Virus record (IMG/VR): IMGVR_UViG_3300031963_000048
Span: 30,807 to 94,806 of that record
Strand: one strand, 5' to 3'
Origin: a virus
DNA: 64,000 nucleotides
The notes under the pieces were generated by a model, which saw nothing but the letters and a program-made list of their open reading frames with translations, was not told the DNA's origin and ran no database searches. The translations under genes and the position numbers were made by a program. Shown one piece after another: positions 20,916 to 26,711 of this stretch (its first letter is position 1; every line of letters starts with the position of its first letter).

Positions 20916-21749
20916 ATGACTATGGAGACAAACCGAGTTTATAATGATAGCTGTGTTGATGGCATGAATGCCATGAATGCAGAATCTGTGGATTTGTGTG
21001 TAACCTCTCCTCCATATGATGATTTAAGAACGTATAACGATTCCTCCAAGTGGGATTTTAATGTCTTTAAAGATGTTGCACAAGCACTTGCCAGAGTATT
21101 GAAACCTGGTGGGGTTATCATGTGGAATGTTGGGGACGCAACAATTGATGGTGGCGAAACTGGAAGTAGTTTTCGCCAGGCACTTTACTTTATGGATGAG
21201 TGCGGATTGCGTCTGCATGATACCATGATTTACGAAAAGACAGGAATTGCTTTTGCTGCTGGTGAAAAGTCGCTGCGCTATTCGCAGGCATTTGAGTATT
21301 GTTTTATTCTGAGCAAAGGCAAACCCAAGACGGTGAATATTATCATGGACAAACCAAATGCCTGGGCAGGGCATAAGTCCTGGGGAAATGCACGTGCTCG
21401 GAAGAAGGATGGAAGTCTGGAGATTACAGACGAAAAGACAAAAGAAATCAAGGAGTTTGGTGCTCGTACGAATATCTGGAAAATCAAGAATAGTGGTGGA
21501 TTTGGACAATCCAATAAAAGAGCATATGAGCATCCTGCTACCATGCCAGAGCAACTTGCCTACGATCATATTATCACTTGGACCAATCCTGGTGACCTTG
21601 TTTTAGATCCATTTATGGGCAGTGGCACAACGGCAAGAATGGCAATCAAAGCAGACCGTAAGTATATTGGATTTGAGATTGACCAAACCTACTGGGAGTT
21701 GTGTCAGGACATTACACCACAAAGCACTGTCTTTGACGCCCTGAACTGA
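20916..21749 (+). CDS. DNA methyltransferase, beta-class amino-MTase (277 aa)
   Basis: Transfers a methyl group from S-adenosylmethionine to the exocyclic amine of adenine or cytosine. Catalytic motif IV TSPPY at about residues 30-34 comes before the AdoMet motif I DPFMGSGT at about 231-238 followed by YIGFEID: this order defines the beta class (N6-adenine or N4-cytosine). TSPPY rather than DPPY leans slightly to N4-cytosine but does not decide it. No HNH or restriction partner is adjacent; a PD-(D/E)xK-like protein is encoded 6.7 kb downstream. May protect phage DNA from host restriction. Start ATG 20916; second ATG 20922 possible. Confidence 0.9.
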   Translation: MTMETNRVYNDSCVDGMNAMNAESVDLCVTSPPYDDLRTYNDSSKWDFNVFKDVAQALARVLKPGGVIMWNVGDATIDGGETGSSFRQALYFMDECGLRLHDTMIYEKTGIAFAAGEKSLRYSQAFEYCFILSKGKPKTVNIIMDKPNAWAGHKSWGNARARKKDGSLEITDEKTKEIKEFGARTNIWKIKNSGGFGQSNKRAYEHPATMPEQLAYDHIITWTNPGDLVLDPFMGSGTTARMAIKADRKYIGFEIDQTYWELCQDITPQSTVFDALN

Positions 21750-21805
21750 CCAATTCAAAAACTGGCACAGGGGGCACTGCGCTGTCTCCTGTATTGCCCT
21801 ATAAT
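21748..21805 (+). promoter_or_regulatory. Phage box promoter 10
   Basis: Box CAATTCAAAAACTGGCACAG, TGGCAC at 21763, TATAAT at 21800-21805 (37 nt). GGGCA (21771-) and TGCCC just before the -10 form a weak inverted repeat. ATG at 21839 is 39 nt from the -10. Confidence 0.72.
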
Positions 21806-21838
21806 ACAAGGGTAGTCAAGGGGAAACACCCGCTTCTG

Positions 21839-22000
21839 ATGAAAAACTACCGCATTCAAGTCACCACTTTTGATGGACTTCGCACCATCTGGTATGAGAA
21901 GTCCAAAGCAAAGAAAGCAACCGATATTATCTGTAGGCGTGTGTATGAGCAACTCTGTGGTTTGAATATCAAAGAAATCGACGTTACTCTTTCTGTATGA
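21839..22000 (+). CDS. Small basic protein (53 aa)
   Basis: 53 aa: MKNYRIQVTTFDGLRTIWYE then SKAKKATDIICRRVYEQLCG. Beta-beta-helix-beta layout. The frame is open upstream into the -10 box; 21839 is the first downstream ATG. ATGA overlap with the next gene. Confidence 0.65.
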   Translation: MKNYRIQVTTFDGLRTIWYEKSKAKKATDIICRRVYEQLCGLNIKEIDVTLSV

Positions 22001-22149
22001 AACCCATTTACATCAAACAGTTTGCGAATCGTTGGTATCTGGTCTGGACTGATACTGGACGCACCATTGCATCATTTGCATCTGAATTTGAGGCTTACGC
22101 AGCACGGCGTTCTATGATAGAATATAACAAAACCGGAGGAAATCAATGA
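21997..22149 (+). CDS. Small protein (50 aa)
   Basis: 50 aa (MKPIYIKQFANRWYLVWTDT), basic, beta-rich first half, helical end (EFEAYAARRSMIEYN). ATGA-coupled on both sides; unknown function. Confidence 0.6.
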   Translation: MKPIYIKQFANRWYLVWTDTGRTIASFASEFEAYAARRSMIEYNKTGGNQ

Positions 22150-22304
22150 GTTATTATTGGACCACAAAAATGAATGAGGCGACTGCCCGCCGACTGAATA
22201 AACTGTCTGATCAAGGTGTGGAAATTGATACTTCCACTCATGCAGGAAGACAAGTGATTGGTTATAATTATTTGGAACTTGCACTTGACGAATCTGAAGA
22301 ATGA
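22146..22304 (+). CDS. Small protein (52 aa)
   Basis: 52 aa (MSYYWTTKMNEATARRLNKL), acidic C-terminal end. Preceded by a purine-rich AACCGGAGGAAATC, a good Shine-Dalgarno. ATGA overlap with the exported protein gene that follows. Confidence 0.6.
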   Translation: MSYYWTTKMNEATARRLNKLSDQGVEIDTSTHAGRQVIGYNYLELALDESEE

Positions 22305-22684
22305 AAAAACTTCTATTGCTGACTGCCCTGCTGTTTGCCTCTCCTGCATTGGCACAGACCGCACCAGCAAAACCTAAAACATATCGCCCCTTTACATATG
22401 AAACTCCTTGTGCCTTAGAATCAAGTCTTCAAACCTATCATGATGTGTGTAAAGTAGTAGAAACCCGCGAAACTGGTGGAGCACTTCGCACTCGCAATAT
22501 CTTTTCTAACAAGTTTGGTCTGACTATCAAATCTTGGTTTGATAAGGAGAAAGGTTTTATGACTTGGGACAGTCATAATAAGTTTGCTTATAAGTGGGAA
22601 TATAAAGTTGGTGGTATCAATCAGGAGGGTGCCTGGAGTATGGTGATGCCTGGTTTTCTTCTTCAAAATGTTAGTTGGGATTGA
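22301..22684 (+). CDS. Exported protein (127 aa)
   Basis: Signal peptide MKKLLLLTALLFASPALAQ with an AxA-type cleavage site. The mature part is about 108 aa with two Cys (PCALES, VCKVVE), which could form a disulphide, and an aromatic C-terminus. Probably periplasmic. No enzymatic motif recognised; second signal-peptide protein within 2 kb. Confidence 0.7.
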   Translation: MKKLLLLTALLFASPALAQTAPAKPKTYRPFTYETPCALESSLQTYHDVCKVVETRETGGALRTRNIFSNKFGLTIKSWFDKEKGFMTWDSHNKFAYKWEYKVGGINQEGAWSMVMPGFLLQNVSWD

Positions 22685-22687
22685 ATC

Positions 22688-22912
22688 ATGAAAGAAGTTG
22701 TTTTGTATCCTAGTTTTGCTTTAATCGCAATGCTTGGATTTATCACTGGTGGTGGTTTTTATTCACAATCATCACACAATGACACACTGAAAATGTGTAA
22801 TCAAAAACCATTGGAATGTAAGTTCAAATACGACATTCTGATGTACAATGAGACTGGTAGAGTTCCTTACACAACACCTAAACCTGTAGCAAAGGAGACT
22901 GAAAAGAAATGA
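22688..22912 (+). CDS. Membrane-anchored or exported small protein (74 aa)
   Basis: N-terminal hydrophobic segment (VLYPSFALIAMLGFITGGGF, residues about 4-23), then a soluble part with two Cys and a Lys/Glu end. Lies 3 nt after the exported protein gene, suggesting a shared envelope role. Confidence 0.6.
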   Translation: MKEVVLYPSFALIAMLGFITGGGFYSQSSHNDTLKMCNQKPLECKFKYDILMYNETGRVPYTTPKPVAKETEKK

Positions 22913-23112
22913 CCGAAGCAAATGTTAATCTAAATGTTCATGAAGTTGGTGTAATTCTATCCGCACTTCAGTTATTGAATCTCCGTGATGAGAATCAAAT
23001 CGCAAGAGAATATGGAAGTGTACCAGCACTGTACAACAAACTTTACACGGTCTTTGAGCAGATGGACAGTTCGCAAACTGGTCTACGCAACGACGTGGTG
23101 CCGTCCTTCTGA
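22909..23112 (+). CDS. Helical protein (67 aa)
   Basis: 67 aa (MTEANVNLNVHEVGVILSAL) with helix QLLNLRDENQIAREYG. Its 3' end contains promoter box 11 (23064-23084), so the last codons are shared with regulatory sequence. Confidence 0.65.
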   Translation: MTEANVNLNVHEVGVILSALQLLNLRDENQIAREYGSVPALYNKLYTVFEQMDSSQTGLRNDVVPSF

Positions 23113-23120
23113 CCTATAAT
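23064..23120 (+). promoter_or_regulatory. Phage box promoter 11
   Basis: GGACAG then TTCGCAAACTGGTCTACG within the 22909 coding end; TGG at 23079 and TATAAT at 23115-23120, 36 nt apart. The CAC part of the box is lost. ATG at 23145. Confidence 0.6.
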
Positions 23121-23144
23121 TACAAGGTAATCGAGGGACACTCC

Positions 23145-23408
23145 ATGACCACCTTCCCCACTCTCCAGTCTGCAGACGGCACGATGCTGGTCGGATACTA
23201 CCCTGTGAAGACCCCCTACGGTGACATCAGCCAAGAATGGTGTCTGCAGGTTCTGTCTTGGAAAGGTGTGGATCAAATCTCCAAGAAGTTTCTGAATCGT
23301 GTTGAGAAGACTCTTGCGATTCGTGAGCGTCTGGCACTGGGTTATACCGAAACTGGTGACAACTCCGATCTGCCTCAACTGGGTAATCCTTTCTATGGTG
23401 CTTGCTGA
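23145..23408 (+). CDS. Hypothetical protein (87 aa)
   Basis: 87 aa: beta-rich N-terminus (TFPTLQSADGTMLVGYYPVK), central helix (ISKKFLNRVEKTLAIRERLA), and a Gly/Pro-rich end. GC-rich compared with neighbours. TGATG overlap with the following gene. Confidence 0.65.
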   Translation: MTTFPTLQSADGTMLVGYYPVKTPYGDISQEWCLQVLSWKGVDQISKKFLNRVEKTLAIRERLALGYTETGDNSDLPQLGNPFYGAC

Positions 23409-23572
23409 TGTCTCTTTCAACGACTGAACTGGGTGCAATGTTGAATGTGTTCACGTATTATCAGGATTGGGATGACTTGTCCGAACTGATTGAGTATGAT
23501 GTTCACAAACTTCGGTCAAAACTAATGTCTGAGATGATGTCTGCTGTTTCTTACGATCTTGAATGCGAATGA
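23408..23572 (+). CDS. Small acidic protein (54 aa)
   Basis: 54 aa, MSLSTTELGAMLNVFTYYQD, helical and acidic. TGATG upstream and ATGA downstream overlaps. Unknown function. Confidence 0.6.
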   Translation: MSLSTTELGAMLNVFTYYQDWDDLSELIEYDVHKLRSKLMSEMMSAVSYDLECE

Positions 23573-23712
23573 ATCTTTCACCCAAATATGTTTTTGTTGG
23601 TGTTGTGTTTCTGATTGCTTTCTTTGGATACAATGCCTTTCTCATACAACGTGACCAAAAGTTGTATGAGTCCTATTATTGCCAAACGATTGGATGTACC
23701 AATGAACGATGA
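23569..23712 (+). CDS. Small membrane protein (47 aa)
   Basis: One membrane helix (YVFVGVVFLIAFFGYNAF, residues about 7-24) then a tail with two Cys (CQTIGC). Overlaps the next gene by 11 nt. Unknown function. Confidence 0.55.
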   Translation: MNLSPKYVFVGVVFLIAFFGYNAFLIQRDQKLYESYYCQTIGCTNER

Positions 23713-23884
23713 AGATATTCGACAATTTATGTCTGCATTTGAGGACTTTATGAAACACGCTGAGGTTGAAGAGTTTAATCATGAAGCATGGGTTTCTGCC
23801 AAACAATACACTGACAACTTCTATGAGCAAAAAGCAGCAGAACTGGAAGTCACCGTAGACTACTACATTTCGGAGTTTGTGTAA
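23702..23884 (+). CDS. Small acidic protein with DYY-x-x-EFV tail (60 aa)
   Basis: 60 aa, MNDEDIRQFMSAFEDFMKHA; the C-terminus KAAELEVTVDYYISEFV closely matches the end of the 26210 product (KAAELELPLDYYLAEFV). The shared tail points to a common partner or localisation signal. TAATG overlap with the next gene. Confidence 0.65.
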   Translation: MNDEDIRQFMSAFEDFMKHAEVEEFNHEAWVSAKQYTDNFYEQKAAELEVTVDYYISEFV

Positions 23885-24063
23885 TGGATGAAAAGACAAA
23901 ATTGATTCTGGCACAGATGCAGGTTGAGAACATTTACAATCTTCTCAAGGATGGGCAGTATGCTGGATTCTTCTCATCACATTTGTTTCCCATCAGGTTT
24001 GAGATTGAGCGACAACTTTGTAACTTGACAGGATACAGCAAATACACTAAAATAGAGGAGTAA
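23884..24063 (+). CDS. Conserved cyanophage-type protein (59 aa)
   Basis: 59 aa, MDEKTKLILAQMQVENIYNL then SSHLFPIRFEIERQLCNLTG; pattern typical of a small cyanomyovirus protein. Helical. Unknown function. Confidence 0.7.
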   Translation: MDEKTKLILAQMQVENIYNLLKDGQYAGFFSSHLFPIRFEIERQLCNLTGYSKYTKIEE

Positions 24064-24076
24064 TTTACACATAACA

Positions 24077-24307
24077 ATGAAATCTCTTTATATTGTCGAT
24101 TACTGGGTTCCTTTTCCTTCCAGTGAGTATGGCGGTCTGATTAACTTGATTGCCGAATCTGATACGGAAGCATTTGAGATTCTTGCGAATGAAGAATCCT
24201 TCGACGATCGCTATACGGATCGAATTATGGAAAGAGTTGTGAATGCTCAAAAATTCATACTTCAAGATGATTATGAATCTGGTATTCTGGAGGCATTTAC
24301 GACGTGA
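24077..24307 (+). CDS. Conserved cyanophage protein (76 aa)
   Basis: MKSLYIVDYWVPFPSSEYGG then LINLIAESDTEAFEILANEE: a highly characteristic cyanomyovirus small protein of unknown function, alpha/beta. Followed by a GTG-start gene in 4-nt overlap. Confidence 0.8.
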   Translation: MKSLYIVDYWVPFPSSEYGGLINLIAESDTEAFEILANEESFDDRYTDRIMERVVNAQKFILQDDYESGILEAFTT

Positions 24308-24468
24308 CACAACTTTATCGCATTTTAGAATTGACAACCACCGGATGGGAATTGATTGAAGAGGATGCAAGGCAATTAACAAAGGAGCAGTGTGACCTAC
24401 TCCTTAACAATTATTTGTCTGCAGGTTATCCCCCCAATCGTCTTCGTGCTGTTTATGACAACGATTGA
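24304..24468 (+). CDS. Conserved cyanophage-type protein (54 aa), GTG start
   Basis: VTQLYRILELTTTGWELIEE then ARQLTKEQCDLLLNNYLSAG; familiar cyanophage small protein. GTG at 24304 overlaps the upstream TGA (GTGA). A longer overlapping frame from 24392 in this area is judged a shadow. Confidence 0.7.
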   Translation: MTQLYRILELTTTGWELIEEDARQLTKEQCDLLLNNYLSAGYPPNRLRAVYDND

Positions 24469-24500
24469 ATTTCCACACCAAGCACCGAAAGGAATGTATT

Positions 24501-24674
24501 ATGAGCAGACAGAGTTTAAACGCAATGTTATTGCTATCTGGATTCATTACGATTGTAGGTTTGATTACAATCTGGGTGATGCCGTTCGTTGTATTTGGGG
24601 ATTCTATAATACCAAAACCAGAACCTATTACTCCCCCATCAACTCAGGAAAGATCGGGAACGCTGTTAGTATAG
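24501..24674 (+). CDS. Small membrane protein (57 aa)
   Basis: Membrane segment AMLLLSGFITIVGLITIWVM (residues about 8-28) followed by a Pro-rich tail (SIIPKPEPITPPSTQERSG). Good Shine-Dalgarno (AAAGGAA). Unknown function. Confidence 0.65.
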   Translation: MSRQSLNAMLLLSGFITIVGLITIWVMPFVVFGDSIIPKPEPITPPSTQERSGTLLV

Positions 24675-24731
24675 AACGAACATCACCTTATTCGGCAATG
24701 GTTCCCAAGCAAACTCCATTAGAAGCGGCAT

Positions 24732-25016
24732 ATGTATGAACCACAAGTTAATCATTATGTAAAGTGGAAACCTCATATTGAAGGATGGGTCTATTTCAAG
24801 GACAATGACTACATTACGATTGAGATAGGGGTCAAACCAAAAAATGAAGAGAACTATGAGGCATGTTCCATTCATCGCAATGATCGTTTGATGGTCCTGT
24901 GTTATCATAATCAATGGAAAGAACTGACTTATATCAAATCAAGAGAGTCTATCTATGAAGAAAAGAAAAACACTGTGGAGATACTGGGCAAAAGCGATTG
25001 GGGAGAAAGCAAGTAA
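24732..25016 (+). CDS. Conserved cyanophage protein (94 aa)
   Basis: VNHYVKWKPHIEGWVYFKDN then DYITIEIGVKPKNEENYEAC: beta-rich domain I recognise from cyanomyovirus genomes, function unknown. It overlaps the following gene by 62 nt in another frame. Confidence 0.75.
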   Translation: MYEPQVNHYVKWKPHIEGWVYFKDNDYITIEIGVKPKNEENYEACSIHRNDRLMVLCYHNQWKELTYIKSRESIYEEKKNTVEILGKSDWGESK

Positions 25017-25227
25017 AAATGACAGAGAATCAGACCACGTTGCTCATATACGGACTGTTATATTCGGTACTTATCTTCTTACTAATCTATTCATTATCGC
25101 AGGGGTCATAAGACATTGGAACGACGGACCAACTATTAATTTGTATTATTATGAAGTATCAAGTCATCTACCTGAAACCCAAAAAGAAAGCATTCTCAAA
25201 GCAAACCGCAGTTTTCTATACGATTGA
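24955..25227 (+). CDS. Conserved cyanophage membrane protein (90 aa)
   Basis: Basic N-terminus (KKRKTLWRYWAKAIGEKASK) and a membrane helix (VIFGTYLLTNLFIIAGVIRH, about residues 35-54). The family is familiar from cyanomyoviruses. Overlaps the upstream gene by 62 nt and the downstream one by 77 nt, so three frames are used in turn. Confidence 0.75.
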   Translation: MKKRKTLWRYWAKAIGEKASKNDRESDHVAHIRTVIFGTYLLTNLFIIAGVIRHWNDGPTINLYYYEVSSHLPETQKESILKANRSFLYD

Positions 25228-25300
25228 AGATGCTACTCATTGGGAGAAGTATGTAAAGACTCAAGGATGCCAAAATACTGAGATTATGCCAGTTTTATAG
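25151..25300 (+). CDS. Conserved cyanophage-type protein (49 aa)
   Basis: MKYQVIYLKPKKKAFSKQTA then VFYTIEDATHWEKYVKTQGC: small beta-helix-beta protein typical of cyanophages. Overlaps the membrane protein gene by 77 nt in a different frame. Last gene before the repeat island. Confidence 0.7.
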   Translation: MKYQVIYLKPKKKAFSKQTAVFYTIEDATHWEKYVKTQGCQNTEIMPVL

Positions 25301-25360
25301 TGTTTTAACTTAAATTTAATTAAAAAAGGTATTAAAAAATATAAATGTGTTTGTTGTAAC

Positions 25361-25390
25361 ATTCTCAATAAGATGAATATTATTGAGAAT
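25361..25390. repeat. Palindrome copy 1 (11/8/11)
   Basis: ATTCTCAATAA, 8-nt spacer, TTATTGAGAAT. The same arms with the same spacer length recur at 26095-26124; only the loop differs. Confidence 0.8.
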
Positions 25391-25445
25391 CAATTGAGTA
25401 TTATTGTTGAGAATAGAATAAATGTAGAGGATTATAAGTCTTATA

Positions 25446-25505
25446 AATGCCTCTGAGTCTTGTTTAATGCCTTTGAGTCTTGTTTAATGCCTCCAGGACT
25501 TGTGA
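25446..25505 (+). repeat. Three tandem copies of a 20-bp unit
   Basis: Units AATGCCTCTGAGTCTTGTTT, AATGCCTTTGAGTCTTGTTT and a diverged third beginning AATGCCTCCAGGACTTGT. Could be binding sites (iterons) or a relic of slippage. Confidence 0.75.
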
Positions 25506-25591
25506 CCTTAGCGAGCGTATCATAAGAAGAGCAGTTTGTCAACCCCCGCCCCCATAAAAATCCCCAGACCCTCACAAGAACTCGACGAGAC

Positions 25592-25620
25592 TTGACATTC
25601 TTCTAGAAGCATGATAGAAT
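25592..25620 (+). promoter_or_regulatory. Strong sigma-70 promoter flanked by operator-like sites
   Basis: TTGACA (25592-25597), 17-nt spacer, TAGAAT (25615-25620). CTCGACGAGA lies immediately upstream (25581-25590) and CTCGTCGAGA immediately downstream (25621-25630). Confidence 0.75.
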
Positions 25621-25724
25621 CTCGTCGAGACATTCTGTTACGAGATCCACATCAGAACTCGTCTAGAACGCTCTAGATTCATATATATTATCGTATGAAT
25701 CTCGTCGAGATCTGCACACACCTA

Positions 25725-25754
25725 TTGCAATCTCGACGAGCCTTATGCTACAAT
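25725..25754 (+). promoter_or_regulatory. Promoter with a CTCGACGAG site in its spacer
   Basis: TTGCAA (25725-25730), 18-nt spacer holding TCTCGACGAG (25731-25740), TACAAT (25749-25754). Drives the 25788 gene; a further site at 25775-25784 sits just before the ATG. Confidence 0.65.
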
Positions 25755-25787
25755 ATACAAGTCACATCACACAATCTCGACGAGCTC

Positions 25788-25928
25788 ATGTACGACGATT
25801 ACGATTTCGACTATACGTATACGAATGATTATGTAGATCTAGATGAGAACTATACACTAGATCTAGATGATGATTATGCACGAGATTCGCATGATTATCA
25901 AGATCTAGCATATCGTCATTATGCATAA
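25788..25928 (+). CDS. Asp/Tyr-rich small protein (46 aa)
   Basis: Roughly half of the 46 residues are Asp or Tyr (MYDDYDFDYTYTNDYVDLDE); strongly negative, so possibly a DNA mimic or a protein-binding tail. The DNA is unusual too: repeated AGATCTAGAT-type palindromes. Start at 25788 follows the promoter; the frame is open to 25695 but that would run through the promoter. Controlled by the CTCGACGAG island. No family recognised. Confidence 0.55.
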   Translation: MYDDYDFDYTYTNDYVDLDENYTLDLDDDYARDSHDYQDLAYRHYA

Positions 25929-26070
25929 TAAGCAACACGTTCGTATCATTCTAGATGTAGAGTGTTATGATGATCTAGATCTAGATGTATATGAATGGGC
26001 AGAAATATTGCAGCTCGAAGGTGATGAGACTGTGCATTCTACCATCATGCATCTCGATCCATTCAAGTAA
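25921..26070 (+). CDS. Conserved cyanophage-type protein (49 aa)
   Basis: MHNKQHVRIILDVECYDDLD then LDVYEWAEILQLEGDETVHS; the RIILDVE(C/V)Y strand is familiar from cyanophage small proteins. Overlaps the Asp/Tyr-rich gene by 8 nt, and shares its AGATCTAGAT codon runs. Confidence 0.65.
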   Translation: MHNKQHVRIILDVECYDDLDLDVYEWAEILQLEGDETVHSTIMHLDPFK

Positions 26071-26094
26071 TGTGGCAGTTTAAAGATTGGACCT

Positions 26095-26124
26095 ATTCTC
26101 AATAAGGTCCTCGTTATTGAGAAT
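26095..26124. repeat. Palindrome copy 2 (11/8/11)
   Basis: ATTCTCAATAA (26095-26105), 8-nt spacer, TTATTGAGAAT (26114-26124), identical arms to copy 1 at 25361. Lies 25 nt after the 25921 gene and directly before promoter box 12; may act as a terminator or protein site. Confidence 0.8.
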
Positions 26125-26126
26125 GA

Positions 26127-26184
26127 GGACAGTTGAGAATCTGGCACAGTAGGGGTTGATATCTGCCACGTGATGGTTTACATT
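26127..26184 (+). promoter_or_regulatory. Phage box promoter 12
   Basis: GGACAG then TTGAGAATCTGGCACAGT; TGGCAC at 26142 and TACATT at 26179-26184 (37 nt). ATG at 26210, 31 nt from the -10. Confidence 0.68.
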
Positions 26185-26209
26185 ACCTTCGTTGTCGCAA
26201 TTAATTCGA

Positions 26210-26344
26210 ATGTGTGGTCCTGTTTTTGAATATTCTCGTGAGGATTTCTTCAATGATGCTTCTCAGGAAGAATGGGATGAATGGGAATCTAAAGCAGCAG
26301 AACTTGAGTTGCCTTTAGATTACTATCTCGCGGAGTTTGTATAA
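26210..26344 (+). CDS. Small acidic protein with DYY-x-x-EFV tail (44 aa)
   Basis: 44 aa, MCGPVFEYSREDFFNDASQE, ending KAAELELPLDYYLAEFV like the 23702 product. Monocistronic between two phage box promoters. Function unknown; the shared tail suggests a binding motif. Confidence 0.65.
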   Translation: MCGPVFEYSREDFFNDASQEEWDEWESKAAELELPLDYYLAEFV

Positions 26345-26352
26345 GAAACCTT

Positions 26353-26411
26353 GTGCCAGTTGAGAGAGTGGCACACAGGGGGTTGTGGTGCGCCAGGATC
26401 CCTGATACATT
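26353..26411 (+). promoter_or_regulatory. Phage box promoter 13
   Basis: GTGCCA (26353-26358) and TGGCAC (26369-26374) make the box itself a dyad here (AGTTGAGAGAG between). TACATT at 26406-26411, 37 nt from TGGCAC. CAGGG/CCCTG inverted repeat in the interval. Confidence 0.7.
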
Positions 26412-26435
26412 ACATTCGTCCCTGAGAGACAAACC

Positions 26436-26561
26436 ATGTTTGACGAACTCTGGTCTGAGATTCAAGATGCTCCTGGTGAAATCTTTGACCTTGACATTCC
26501 CGAACTTCGTGATGAGAAGTTCGATGTGAATGAGTACCTGAACGCAAACTACGATTACTGA
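26436..26561 (+). CDS. Conserved small cyanophage protein (41 aa)
   Basis: MFDELWSEIQDAPGEIFDLD then IPELRDEKFDVNEYLNANYD: a very recognisable cyanophage small acidic protein, function unknown. First gene of a three-gene unit; ATG follows 30 nt after the -10. Confidence 0.75.
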   Translation: MFDELWSEIQDAPGEIFDLDIPELRDEKFDVNEYLNANYDY

Positions 26562-26710
26562 TGAACTATCTCACTCCCGACGATCTTAACAATCTGATTC
26601 GTTTGGTTGAAGATAACAACCAATACAATGATGATGAGGATAAAGAGTTTTGGAATGACATTCTCATTCGTCTGAATCAAACTTCCCGTCACTGTCTTGA
26701 TGAGTTCTGA
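26561..26710 (+). CDS. Small acidic protein (49 aa)
   Basis: MNYLTPDDLNNLIRLVEDNN then KEFWNDILIRLNQTSRHCLD; helical, start overlaps the preceding stop by one base (TGATG). Unknown function. Confidence 0.65.
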   Translation: MNYLTPDDLNNLIRLVEDNNQYNDDEDKEFWNDILIRLNQTSRHCLDEF

Positions 26711-26711
26711 A

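Larger units (their letters stand above)
25581..25784. repeat. Five CTCG(A/T)CGAG sites, candidate operators
   Basis: Sites at 25581-25590, 25621-25630, 25701-25710, 25731-25740 and 25775-25784, in both orientations of a near-palindromic 10-mer. They bracket both promoters of the island, the classic layout of repressor binding sites. I did not notice other copies in the window. Confidence 0.7.
25301..25787. other. Gene-free island (487 nt) with repeats and promoters
   Basis: No convincing gene. Contents in order: AT-rich stretch, palindrome copy 1 (25361-25390), three 20-bp tandem repeats (25446-25505), a GC-rich 25540-25555 patch, a strong promoter (25592-25620), five CTCG(A/T)CGAG sites, and a second promoter (25725-25754). 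Confidence 0.7.

Noticed and set aside
24392-24739. Open + frame of 115 codons
   Set aside because: Runs across the ends of two better genes (24304-24468 and 24501-24674) in another frame, and its product resembles nothing coherent.
25301-26130. CRISPR array or intron
   Set aside because: The repeats are tandem without unique spacers or are short palindromes at uneven distances, and no split gene or ribozyme core is evident.
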